64,000 nucleotides of DNA, from assembly GCF_900162695.1 (NCBI RefSeq), contig NZ_FUIH01000007.1:3038001-3102000 (forward strand), read 5' to 3'. Every line of letters starts with the position of its first letter. Position 1 is the first letter of the stretch. Positions 43,196-51,594 of this stretch are shown one piece after another. The notes under the pieces are model-generated. The model did no database searches. It had not been told where the DNA came from and saw only the letters and a program-made list of their open reading frames with translations. This DNA comes from Virgibacillus siamensis (lineage in GTDB: Bacteria > Bacillota > Bacilli > Bacillales > Amphibacillaceae). The translations under genes were made by a program, and so were the position numbers.

Positions 43196-44196
43196 TTGGA
43201 ACATACCTGAAAGAACGACGCAGCTGGATTCTGCTGATTATCACGCTTCAGGCAGTAACCTTGCTTATTGCGGCGATTGATCCAACGATTCCTTTCAGAT
43301 CGCTTCTCTATATCGTGTTTCTTTCCCTGATTATTTTTACAATCTTTTTCTTCATCCGCTACCATAAAGAAACTAGTTTTTACCAAAGCCTGAACAACTG
43401 GGATAAATCGTATGACCTGACAACGGTGGAACCTGCTGAAAGTCCTTTTGAAAAAATCGTTGAAAACAGCATAACCTTGCAAACGGATCAATACACAAAG
43501 GATATTTCCGAAAACCGTCAAAGTGTCGACCAGGAAAAAGATGAGCTTATGTCCTGGATTCACGATGTCAAAACACCGCTGACCGCCATGCAGCTGATGA
43601 TTGACCGGATGGAACACTCCTCCTTCAAATCACAGCTTATGTATGAATGGCTGCGTATCCATCTGCTTCTGGATCAGCAGCTCCACCAGAAGCGAATTCC
43701 GTTTATGCAGAACGACCTGTACGTGGAAACGGTTGAATTGGAACCAATACTCCATCATGAAATCCGGGATTTGAAATCATGGTGTCTGCAAAAGGGGATT
43801 GGCTTTGACATCTCCCTGGACGTTCCAACGGTGATCAGTGATGCCAAATGGCTCAGCTTCATCATCAGACAGCTGTTGACGAATGCCCTGAAATATAGTG
43901 AAGGTTCCGATATTACCATCCATTCTTTTTCCGAAGACCAACTGACGAAACTGGAAATTCGCGATGATGGCCGCGGGATTGACCAAAAGGACTTTCCGCG
44001 TATTTTTGAAAAAGGGTTTACGTCGACAAATAACCATGCTGATCATGCATCAACCGGAATGGGCCTCTATTTAACGAAAAAAGTGGCAGATGTCATGCGC
44101 ATTCATATTGATGTCCAATCCCAGCCAGGAGAAGGCACATCCTTCATTCTTACCTTCCCGAACAAAAATGAATTTCTGAAGCTGACAGGCATGTGA
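43192..44196 (+). CDS. bceS: BceS-like intramembrane-sensing histidine kinase
   Basis: A 334-residue kinase, exactly the usual BceS length. Two membrane helices (about 11-30 and 37-56) enclose almost no extracellular loop, the hallmark of intramembrane-sensing kinases, which receive their signal from the ABC transporter. Phosphoacceptor H124 is in LMSWIHDVKTPLTAMQL; the ATPase domain shows LTNALKYSEG, RDDGRGI and STGMGLYLTKKVADVM. The stop codon lies inside the BceR operator that controls the next two genes. Confidence 0.93.
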   Translation: MIGTYLKERRSWILLIITLQAVTLLIAAIDPTIPFRSLLYIVFLSLIIFTIFFFIRYHKETSFYQSLNNWDKSYDLTTVEPAESPFEKIVENSITLQTDQYTKDISENRQSVDQEKDELMSWIHDVKTPLTAMQLMIDRMEHSSFKSQLMYEWLRIHLLLDQQLHQKRIPFMQNDLYVETVELEPILHHEIRDLKSWCLQKGIGFDISLDVPTVISDAKWLSFIIRQLLTNALKYSEGSDITIHSFSEDQLTKLEIRDDGRGIDQKDFPRIFEKGFTSTNNHADHASTGMGLYLTKKVADVMRIHIDVQSQPGEGTSFILTFPNKNEFLKLTGM

Positions 44197-44212
44197 CGAA
44201 AATGTCACATGC
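44189..44212. promoter_or_regulatory. BceR operator
   Basis: GCATGTGAC and GTCACATGC are perfect 9-bp inverted arms around GAAAAT. This closely resembles the BceR-binding repeat described upstream of bceA in B. subtilis, and lies in the same relative place, between bceS and bceA. Confidence 0.75.
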
Positions 44213-44297
44213 TTTGCTTTTTTGTTCGGAAAATCGAAGGAAACATTGGGCAGACTGATTTAAGATGGAACTATCAATCAACAAGGAGTGTTTTGCT

Positions 44298-45059
44298 TTG
44301 ACGGTTCTGCAGGCAAATAAAATTTATAAAAGCTACGGAAATAAATTCAACAGGCAGGAAGTATTAACCAGCCTGGATTTACAAGTAAATAAAGGGGAAT
44401 TCATCAGTATCATGGGGCCATCCGGATCCGGCAAGACGACATTGCTCAATGTCCTGTCCTCCATCGATAAAGTCAGTCAGGGGTCCATTGTCATTGAAGG
44501 AAATGAACTCACTTCCATGAAAGATAAACAATTGGCGGAATTTCGGAAACATCATCTCGGATTTATTTTTCAGGAGTATAATCTGCTGGATACATTAACC
44601 GTGAAAGAAAATATCCTGCTGCCATTATCCATCCAAAAGGTTTCCAAAAAAGCTGCCGCCAAGATGTTTCAGACAATTGCAGGTGAATTGGGTATTTTGG
44701 ACATTCAGGACAAATACCCGAATGAGATTTCCGGCGGGCAAAAACAGCGCACATCAGCAGCACGTGCATTCATCCATGAGCCAAGCATTATTTTTGCGGA
44801 TGAACCGACCGGAGCACTGGATTCCAAATCCGCTTCCAATCTGCTGAACAAATTGAGTGATTTAAACGAAAAGCGGAACGCAACCATCGTTATGGTGACA
44901 CACGATCCTGCTGCAGCAAGTTATTCATCACGCGCCATTTTTATAAAGGACGGGCAAATTTATACACAGCTGAACAAAGGCGCTGAGTCCCGACAGTCCT
45001 TCTTCAAAGACATTATCAAAACACAAGGTGTCCTGGGCGGGGTCAACTATGAAAATTAG
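44298..45059 (+). CDS. bceA: BceA-like ABC transporter ATP-binding protein
   Basis: A 253-residue MacB-type ATPase: Walker A GPSGSGKTT, Q-loop IFQEYNLL, signature ISGGQKQRTSAARAF and Walker B IIFADEPTGALD, then VMVTHDP. This is the peptide-antibiotic detoxification type with a one-domain ATPase. The start is TTG at 44298, nine bases after AAGGAG, giving the family length; the longer frame is rejected. Overlaps bceB by 11 bases. It works with BceB to free lipid II-cycle intermediates from bacitracin-like peptides and drives signalling through BceS. Confidence 0.93.
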   Translation: MTVLQANKIYKSYGNKFNRQEVLTSLDLQVNKGEFISIMGPSGSGKTTLLNVLSSIDKVSQGSIVIEGNELTSMKDKQLAEFRKHHLGFIFQEYNLLDTLTVKENILLPLSIQKVSKKAAAKMFQTIAGELGILDIQDKYPNEISGGQKQRTSAARAFIHEPSIIFADEPTGALDSKSASNLLNKLSDLNEKRNATIVMVTHDPAAASYSSRAIFIKDGQIYTQLNKGAESRQSFFKDIIKTQGVLGGVNYEN

Positions 45060-46992
45060 TCAGCTCATCTATCGGAACCTGCGAAAGAATCTGAAAACAT
45101 ACTATCTGTATGTGTTTGCGCTGATTTTCAGTGTTGCACTCTATTTCGCCTTTGTAACCATGCAATATGATCCTTCAATGGATTCGGTAACAGGCACGAT
45201 TAAAGGTGCCGCCGGACTGAAAGCAGCTTCCGTATTGCTGATCGCGATTGTCGGGGTTTTCCTGCTATATGCCAACAGTCTGTTTATCAAGCGCCGCAGC
45301 AAGGAAATCGGATTATTTCAATTAGTCGGGTTTACACGGGGAAAAATCTTTCGCATCCTGACAGTGGAAAACCTTATCCTGTATTTTGGCTCGCTGGTTG
45401 TCGGGGTCTTTCTCGGGTTTGCTTCATCGAAACTGTTTCTGATGATTATTATGCAGCTGACCGGTATTAAAACTGTTGCAGAATTGCGTTTTTCCGGTGC
45501 GGCGCTAGGTCAGACTTTACTTGTATTTGCAATCATTTACTGTCTGATCATGCTGATGAATTTTATTTTCATTAAACGGCAAAGTATCCTGGCACTCTTT
45601 CAGGTTAAGTCAGCATCGGAAGGGAATATTAAAAAGCTGTCATGGTTTCAAATGGGCATTGGCATTTTGGGATTGGTCCTCATTATTTTCGGATATTTTC
45701 TGTCGACCATGTTATTCAGCGGCGATATTATCGGGAACGCACAATTGCTTACCGCCATGCTTGCCATACTCGGATCTGTTATTATTGGAACGTATCTATT
45801 TTACAAAGGATCCGTAAGCTTTATCTTTTATCTGATCCGAAAGCGGAAAAACGGATATTTATCGATTAAAGAAGTTTTATCCCTGTCATCGATTATGTTC
45901 CGGATGAAGTCCAATGCCCTGCTGTTGACGGTCATCACTGTAGTTTCAGCACTGGCTATCGGGCTGGCATCACTAAGCTATATTTCATATTATTCAGCGG
46001 AAAAAACAGCTGTGGAACGGGTGCCAAATGATTTTTCCATTCCAAATGAAGAAAATGCCCAGCACTTTCAAGAAATGCTCGAGCAGCATAACATTGATTA
46101 TGCAACAACAAGAATTGATTTTATCCAGGCAAACGCAAACATCAAAGATATCATCGGTCCTTACCCGGAAGATGCACCGTTCAACCCTGGTATAACAACG
46201 ATGTCAGTAATTAGTGATGAAGACGTTGAACAAGTGGATGTTCCCGAGGACGAAACAGTATTTATCAATTCAAGCAGCGCACTGGAACAATTTTTGTCCT
46301 TTAAAGATAATGGTAAGATTACGCTGTCAGGCAAGAACAACACAATTCGCCTGAAATACAATGGATTGAAAGAAATACAGGTTTTGCCATCCATTATGGT
46401 GAATGGCGGATTTCCAGCTGCTGTTGTCGACCAAACTACCTATCAGCGGCTAACGAAAGATATTGACCCATCCATCAAGAGTGACGTATCCACTTATTTT
46501 GGAGTTGACATACAAAACCGTGGAGATTTGCATAAAGCGAATGAACTTTTTGGAGAGGAACTTGGTAATAAAGCCTGGCATAGTTCACAAATGGAGGTAA
46601 GGACCTCGTTGAAACAAAATATGGGGCTGATCATCTTCATAGTCGGTTTCCTCGGACTTGCCTTTCTAATCACATCCGGCTGTATTCTCTACTTTAAACA
46701 AATGACGGAAAGTGAAGAAGAAAAGCCGAATTATACGATTCTGAGGAAATTGGGATTCACACAGGCAGACTTGTTAAAAGGAATCCGGATCAAGCAGGTT
46801 CTGAATTTCGGAATCCCGCTTGTTGTCGGCTTGGTGCACAGCTATTTTGCCGTCAAATCAGGCTGGTTCATGTTCGGAACAGAACTATGGACACCAATGA
46901 TCGCTGTCATGGTGCTGTACACCGTGCTGTATTCCATCTTCGGCATGCTGTCCGTGCTGTATTACAAAAAAATTATCAAAGCGTCATTGTAG
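45049..46992 (+). CDS. bceB: BceB-like FtsX-family permease
   Basis: A 647-residue permease of the BceB type: ten membrane helices with a large extracellular domain (roughly residues 320-525) between helices 7 and 8 and FtsX-type four-helix ends at each side. That domain dictates peptide specificity. The ATG at 45049 (MKISQLIYRNLRKN) overlaps bceA. The target may be bacitracin-like or lantibiotic-like; the sequence does not tell. A strong terminator follows eight bases after the stop, then array 6 immediately. Confidence 0.92.
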   Translation: MKISQLIYRNLRKNLKTYYLYVFALIFSVALYFAFVTMQYDPSMDSVTGTIKGAAGLKAASVLLIAIVGVFLLYANSLFIKRRSKEIGLFQLVGFTRGKIFRILTVENLILYFGSLVVGVFLGFASSKLFLMIIMQLTGIKTVAELRFSGAALGQTLLVFAIIYCLIMLMNFIFIKRQSILALFQVKSASEGNIKKLSWFQMGIGILGLVLIIFGYFLSTMLFSGDIIGNAQLLTAMLAILGSVIIGTYLFYKGSVSFIFYLIRKRKNGYLSIKEVLSLSSIMFRMKSNALLLTVITVVSALAIGLASLSYISYYSAEKTAVERVPNDFSIPNEENAQHFQEMLEQHNIDYATTRIDFIQANANIKDIIGPYPEDAPFNPGITTMSVISDEDVEQVDVPEDETVFINSSSALEQFLSFKDNGKITLSGKNNTIRLKYNGLKEIQVLPSIMVNGGFPAAVVDQTTYQRLTKDIDPSIKSDVSTYFGVDIQNRGDLHKANELFGEELGNKAWHSSQMEVRTSLKQNMGLIIFIVGFLGLAFLITSGCILYFKQMTESEEEKPNYTILRKLGFTQADLLKGIRIKQVLNFGIPLVVGLVHSYFAVKSGWFMFGTELWTPMIAVMVLYTVLYSIFGMLSVLYYKKIIKASL

Positions 46993-46998
46993 ATAGGG

Positions 46999-47027
46999 AG
47001 CTCCAGTTGATGACTGGAGCTTTTTTG
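46999..47027 (+). terminator. Intrinsic terminator of bceAB
   Basis: GCTCCAGT pairs with ACTGGAGC around TGATG, then TTTTTTG. Confidence 0.9.
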
Positions 47028-47299
47028 TTTGGCGGGGGTGCTGGGGCTTCAGCGCGATTCGGGGTTTCTTCGGCGGATTGTGCTGACCCTTCGGCGCGAA
47101 ATGGGGTTTCTTCAGCGGATTGTGCTGATCCTTCGGCGCGAATCGAGGTTTCTTCAGCGGATTGTGCTGATCCTTCAGCGCGAAATGGGGTTTCTTCGGC
47201 GGATTGTGCTGACCCTTCGGCGCGATTCGGGGTTTCTTCGGCGGATTGTGCTGATTCTTCAGCGCGAAATGGGGTTTCTTCGGCGGAGAGCGGAGAACA
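47028..47299 (+). repeat. 21-bp periodic array 6 (TTCRGCG family), the largest
   Basis: Twelve units start at 47048 and every 21 bases to 47279 with no exception; a TTTGGCGG copy 20 bases earlier (47028) may be a thirteenth. Two types alternate strictly: TTCRGCGC followed by a GGTTTC end, and TTCRGCGG with ATTGTGCTGA. The 42-bp dimer is therefore the repeating unit, with copies differing by a few substitutions. It begins one base after the bceB terminator U-run and ends about 28 bp before the mqo terminator, filling the convergent gap. Confidence 0.95.
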
Positions 47300-47326
47300 C
47301 TTAATCGCACAGCGCATTCGGGCAAA

Positions 47327-47365
47327 AGAAAGCATAAACTGCCGCTCAGGCAGTTTATGCTTTCT
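47327..47365. terminator. Terminator of mqo, usable from both sides
   Basis: AGAAAGCATAAACTGCC pairs with GGCAGTTTATGCTTTCT around GCTCA. The mqo stop lies in the right arm. Confidence 0.85.
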
Positions 47366-48848
47366 GATAATTCGTATTCAAACGAAGTGCTTCTGATGTT
47401 TCAGCACTAATTTCTTTCAACAGCTCCGGATTTTCCGATAGTGACTTTCCATAAGAAGGAACCATTTCTTTAATTTTCGGCTCCCATACTTCAAGTTGCT
47501 GCGGGAAGCACTTCTGCAGGATTTCCAGCATAATCGGAACTGCAGTGGAAGCTCCTGGTGAAGCGCCGAGCAATGCAGCGATTGACCCGTCAGTAGAATT
47601 GATAACTTCTGTACCGAACTGAAGCGTTCCTTTGCCACCGGCCTCTGTATCCTTAATAACCTGTACACGTTGACCGGCAACGACTAAATCCCAATCCTCG
47701 CTCTTCGCTGTCGGGATAAATTCACGCAATTCTTCCATGCGCTGTTCTTTTGATAACATCAGCTGTTCAACAAGATATTTTGTCAATGGAATATTTTTCG
47801 CCCCGGATGACAGCATTGTCAGGACATTATACGGCTTAACGGAACAAAATAAATCCTTATTGGAACCAGTTTTCAGGAATTTCGGTGAAAAACCGGCAAA
47901 TGGTCCAAACAACAATGACTTCTTATCCTCAATAAATCGTGTATCCAAGTGCGGCACAGACATTGGCGGTGCGCCGACTGCCGCTTTGCTGTACACTTTT
48001 GCATAATGCTGTTCAATCACATCCGGATTGTTACAAACCATGAACAGTCCGCTTACCGGGAAGCCGCCGACATGCTTTGATTCAGGGATTCCTGTTTTTT
48101 GCAGTAACGGCAATGCGCCTCCACCAGCACCGATAAACACAAAATCGGCCTTGCGATACGCAATTTTATCGTCACTGTGCACTTTTACTTCCCAGCCGCC
48201 ATCGTCCGTACGTTTAATATCATCAACTGTGTGACCGTAATTTACTTCCACATCTGTTTCTTCCAAATAAGCGAACAGCTTACGTGTTAACGCTCCAAAA
48301 TTAACATCTGTTCCGGAGTCAATTTTTGTTGCCGCGATTGGTTCAGACGATGTACGATCTTTCATAATGAGCGGGAACCATTCTTTCAGTTTTTCGGGAT
48401 CATCGGAAAACTCCATTCCTTCAAATAACGGGTTATCTGACAATGCCTCAAATCGTTTCTTTAAAAAGTTTACACTGTCTTCCCCCTGTACCATGCTTAT
48501 ATGCGGAAGCGGCATGATAAAGTGCTCGGGGTTTTGAAGCAATTTGCGGTGAACGAGATATGACCAAAATTGTTTGGTCACCCGGAACTGTTCATTAACC
48601 GTGATTGCTTTGCTGATATCTATGGAGCCATCCGGTTTTTCCTTTGTGTAGTTAAGCTCGCACAATGCAGAGTGACCTGTACCCGCATTATTCCATTCAT
48701 TCGAGCTTTCCTCACCTGCTGTCTGAAGTTTCTCATATACGGTAATGTTAATGTCCGGCGCTACTTCTTTCAGCAATGTCGCCAGCGTTGCACTCATAAT
48801 TCCGGCGCCAATCAAGATAACGTCTGTGTTGTGCTTCTGATTACCCAT
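47355..48848 (-). CDS. mqo: Malate:quinone oxidoreductase
   Basis: A 497-residue peripheral flavoprotein: DVILIGAGIMSATLATLLKE (FAD motif with GAGIMSATL, diagnostic for Mqo), SSNEWNNAGTGHSALCELNYT and the late GASPGASTAVPIMLE. It oxidises malate to oxaloacetate and passes electrons to menaquinone at the membrane, a bypass or replacement for NAD malate dehydrogenase in the citric-acid cycle. Start ATG follows AGAAGG. Its upstream gap is shared with the aldolase gene, transcribed the other way. Confidence 0.95.
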   Translation of the reverse strand: MGNQKHNTDVILIGAGIMSATLATLLKEVAPDINITVYEKLQTAGEESSNEWNNAGTGHSALCELNYTKEKPDGSIDISKAITVNEQFRVTKQFWSYLVHRKLLQNPEHFIMPLPHISMVQGEDSVNFLKKRFEALSDNPLFEGMEFSDDPEKLKEWFPLIMKDRTSSEPIAATKIDSGTDVNFGALTRKLFAYLEETDVEVNYGHTVDDIKRTDDGGWEVKVHSDDKIAYRKADFVFIGAGGGALPLLQKTGIPESKHVGGFPVSGLFMVCNNPDVIEQHYAKVYSKAAVGAPPMSVPHLDTRFIEDKKSLLFGPFAGFSPKFLKTGSNKDLFCSVKPYNVLTMLSSGAKNIPLTKYLVEQLMLSKEQRMEELREFIPTAKSEDWDLVVAGQRVQVIKDTEAGGKGTLQFGTEVINSTDGSIAALLGASPGASTAVPIMLEILQKCFPQQLEVWEPKIKEMVPSYGKSLSENPELLKEISAETSEALRLNTNYQKA

Positions 48849-48962
48849 ATTATTTTACCTTCTTTACATCATAATATTTAATAAAAGGACATGCATACCC
48901 GCGCTTATTCGTTAAAATAAACGACGGAACACACTTTTCTGCTTCAATTATAACCTTATATA

Positions 48963-48991
48963 TTGTATCATAATTGTATATAGATTAAAAT
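48963..48991 (+). promoter_or_regulatory. Candidate promoter of the aldolase gene
   Basis: TTGTAT (48963-48968), 17 bases, TAAAAT (48986-48991), about 120 bp before the start codon in the 265-bp gap between mqo and fda. Nothing else recognised there. Confidence 0.45.
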
Positions 48992-49113
48992 GTTTACTGT
49001 CCAGGATTGTTATGCACTTTTCCTGTATAGTGACATGCAGGGAATTGCGCATTCCTTGTTACAAAATATAAGTACCAGTTTGGGAAAACGAATAATATAA
49101 AGGAGTGGAATTA

Positions 49114-49998
49114 ATGCAACAAGATCAATTAGAAGAAATCAAGAACGGTAAAGGTTTTATCGCAGCACTGGACCAAAGCGGCGGCAGTACACCAAAAGCT
49201 CTAGCTGCTTATGGCGTATCAGAGGATGCGTATTCCAATGAGGATGAAATGTTTGAACTTGTTCACGAAATGCGCACCCGGATTATCACATCACCTGCTT
49301 TCGATTCAGAAAAAATTCTCGGTGCAATTTTGTTTGAACAAACAATGGACAGCAAAATCGAGGGTAAATACACTGCAGATTACCTTGCAGACGTAAAAGG
49401 CATTGTTCCATTTCTGAAAGTGGACAAGGGTCTTGCTGAAGAATCGAATGGTGTACAGCTGATGAAGCCTATCCATGACTTGGATGAAACATTAAAGCGC
49501 GCCAATGAGCGTCATATCTTTGGTACGAAAATGCGTTCCGTTATAAAAGAAGCCAACCCGGAAGGCATCAAAGCAGTTGTCGATCAGCAATTCGAAATCG
49601 GCAAAAAGATTATTGCTGCGGGTCTCGTGCCAATTATTGAACCGGAAGTGGATATTAACAGCCCGGAAAAAGAAAAATGTGAAGAGCTGTTAAAAGCAGA
49701 AATAAAAGCACAGCTTGACAACTTGAGCGATGATCAGCCGGTAATGTTGAAATTATCAATCCCGACTGAGACCAACCTGTACAAAGAGTTAATCGAGCAT
49801 CCTAAAGTTGTTCGCGTCGTTGCACTTTCCGGCGGATACTCAACAGAAGTTGCCAATGAAAAGCTGAAACAAAACGACGGCCTGATCGCCAGCTTCTCCA
49901 GAGCGCTGAGCCAAGATCTGAACGTTAACCAAAGCGACAAAGAATTCAACGACACACTTGCAGAAGCCGTTGAATCCATTTATCAAGCATCTATATAA
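49114..49998 (+). CDS. fda: Class I fructose-bisphosphate aldolase
   Basis: A 294-residue class I aldolase of the bacterial fda type: KGFIAALDQSGGSTPKAL at the N-terminus, FLKVDKGL with the Schiff-base region, TKMRSVI, IIEPEVDIN, and VALSGGYST. It cleaves fructose-1,6-bisphosphate in glycolysis or acts in gluconeogenesis through a lysine Schiff base without metal. Start ATG at 49114 after AAAGGAGTGGAATTA. A strong terminator follows 13 bases after the stop, then array 7. Confidence 0.93.
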   Translation: MQQDQLEEIKNGKGFIAALDQSGGSTPKALAAYGVSEDAYSNEDEMFELVHEMRTRIITSPAFDSEKILGAILFEQTMDSKIEGKYTADYLADVKGIVPFLKVDKGLAEESNGVQLMKPIHDLDETLKRANERHIFGTKMRSVIKEANPEGIKAVVDQQFEIGKKIIAAGLVPIIEPEVDINSPEKEKCEELLKAEIKAQLDNLSDDQPVMLKLSIPTETNLYKELIEHPKVVRVVALSGGYSTEVANEKLKQNDGLIASFSRALSQDLNVNQSDKEFNDTLAEAVESIYQASI

Positions 49999-50010
49999 GT
50001 TTAGACAAAT

Positions 50011-50046
50011 AGAGCGAACAGCTATTGAAGCTGTTCGCTCTTTTTT
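50011..50046 (+). terminator. Intrinsic terminator of fda
   Basis: AGAGCGAACAGCT pairs with AGCTGTTCGCTCT around ATTGA, followed by TTTTT. Confidence 0.92.
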
Positions 50047-50087
50047 GATCTGCTGCTGCTCATGCCAGCTGTGGAGGGGGTGGCGCT

Positions 50088-50254
50088 TTTCCTGATAGAA
50101 CGCTGGGCTTTCCTGATAGACATGTGTAAGTTACTGATAAACAGGCGTAAGTGACTGATAAAATTGTAAAAGTTACCGATAAACACCCGTAAGTGGCCGA
50201 TAAAATGTAAAAGTGACTGATAAACGCCCAAATGTGACTGATAACATATTTAAT
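50088..50254 (+). repeat. 21-bp periodic array 7 (CTGATAAA family)
   Basis: Eight units carry CTGATA or CCGATA starting at 50092, 50113, 50134, 50155, 50176, 50197, 50217 and 50238: intervals 21 except one of 20. The core is GTKACTGATAAA, unrelated to the other two families. From the third unit, two types alternate: AAACA..CGTAA and AAAAT.GTAAAA, giving 42 bp. It begins about 40 bp after the fda terminator in a convergent gap. Confidence 0.9.
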
Positions 50255-50309
50255 TACGCCCCAAGAAAAACAGGGTGTGCGGGACAAGCGCCAACCGCCC
50301 CACACACCA

Positions 50310-51497
50310 CTATAAATCAAACTTCCTCATTGCTTTCCCCAGTTTCCGCACCCCATCAACGATTTCATCGCGACTCGCGTAACTGAAAGAAAGCCGGAGA
50401 AACGCTTTCCCGTCGGCCTGATTCAGGAAAAAATATTGTCCGGGGACATAGGCGACGCCTTCATCCATTGCATATGGCAACAATTTTGATGTGTCAGCAC
50501 CCTTTACTTCGACCCATACAAAATAACCGCCTTCCGGAATGTGCCAGGAGACAGATGACGGCATGTTTTCCTTCAGTGCGGAGGTCATCGCGTTACGCTT
50601 TTCCTGATACGTTGCCCGCAGCATATGCAGTCGTTTTTCCATATCGTTTTTTTCTAAAAAAGAAGCCATCGTTGCCTGAACAAACGGATGGTCCAAATCC
50701 TTTTTGAACCAGGCCAGTGCAGTAGTCACTTCAGCCGGGGCATTTACCCATCCAATCCGCATGCCCGGCGCAACGACTTTAGATAGTGAACCGACATACA
50801 GGACGCGCTCATGATGATCGATTGCTTTCAATGGTACTGACTGTTCCCGAAAATACAATTCTCCGTAGGCATCATCCTCGATAATCAGGAAATCATATTT
50901 TTCAGCGAGCTCCAATACGTGCTTCCGCCGCTCGATTGTCATTGTCGTTCCGGTCGGGTTTTGAAACGTTGGGATGGTGTATAAAACCCGCGGCATCGGC
51001 AATCCATCCTTCTTTCGCTTCGCAAGCACTTCCTCGAAACGATCTGTTTGGAGTCCGTGCTCATCTACCGGAATACTCATAAATTGCCCTGTATAATTCT
51101 GGAATACTTCCAATGCCTCCATGTATGTTGGTGACTCAACAGCAACCAATGTCTGATCATCAATAAAAACCCGGGCGATCAGATCGATTCCCTGGCATGC
51201 ACCTGACGTGATTAACACTTCCCCGTCTTGAATACCGCGTTCCGCCAGCCTCTGTTGAATAGAATCCTTCAGACCCGCAAACCTGGGGCTTCCCACATAA
51301 TGCAGCGGCAAATCCCCTTCTTCGTCAATCAGATGGGTAACCGCCTCCTTCAATTTGTCAGCCGGCACGAGATCCGGTGCGGGAAATCCCGAATTCAAAC
51401 GGATACATGCATCCGGCAATTCAAACATCCATTCTCCAGGTGGATCTTTCTGCAGTGCATCTTTTATATTTCTGGAAAGATAAGCTTCCATCTTCAC
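50310..51497 (-). CDS. PLP-dependent aminotransferase, class I (2-aminoadipate/aromatic type)
   Basis: A 395-residue fold-type I aminotransferase without the GntR-type DNA-binding domain that MocR regulators carry: GACQGIDLIARVF, YTIPTFQNPTGTTM (substrate and PLP contacts), IIEDDAYGELYF with the PLP-pyridine aspartate, and SLSKVVAPGMRIGW with the Schiff-base lysine. The profile is that of LysN/Aro8-like enzymes with broad aminoadipate or aromatic specificity. The start is GTG at 51497, nine bases after GAGGGG; an ATG two codons later is possible. The frame extends much further upstream, overlapping the YjiH gene, but that part is not coding-like. Confidence 0.88.
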   Translation of the reverse strand: MKMEAYLSRNIKDALQKDPPGEWMFELPDACIRLNSGFPAPDLVPADKLKEAVTHLIDEEGDLPLHYVGSPRFAGLKDSIQQRLAERGIQDGEVLITSGACQGIDLIARVFIDDQTLVAVESPTYMEALEVFQNYTGQFMSIPVDEHGLQTDRFEEVLAKRKKDGLPMPRVLYTIPTFQNPTGTTMTIERRKHVLELAEKYDFLIIEDDAYGELYFREQSVPLKAIDHHERVLYVGSLSKVVAPGMRIGWVNAPAEVTTALAWFKKDLDHPFVQATMASFLEKNDMEKRLHMLRATYQEKRNAMTSALKENMPSSVSWHIPEGGYFVWVEVKGADTSKLLPYAMDEGVAYVPGQYFFLNQADGKAFLRLSFSYASRDEIVDGVRKLGKAMRKFDL

Positions 51498-51550
51498 GTG
51501 GATCATCCCCTCTTCGTACGTACGCATTATAGCTTTTACACTAACAGAAA

Positions 51551-51575
51551 GCATTGGCGAATACCAATGCTTCCA
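51551..51575 (-). terminator. Hairpin between the YjiH-type gene and the aminotransferase
   Basis: AAGCATTGG and CCAATGCTT pair around six bases; no strong U-run, so a weak terminator or processing hairpin. Confidence 0.4.
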
Positions 51576-51594
51576 AATTTGTCCTGTATATTTT

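Noticed and set aside
47028..47299. CRISPR array
   Set aside because: Only 7-8 bases are constant per 21-bp unit, variable parts are similar to each other rather than unique, and no cas gene is present.
46976..47335. Minus-strand frame of 119 codons through array 6 encoding an alternating AEETPFR / AEGSAQS repeat, and plus-strand frames in the same place
   Set aside because: Several frames on both strands stay open only because the 21-bp period is divisible by three. There is no ribosome site and the frame overlaps both flanking terminators.
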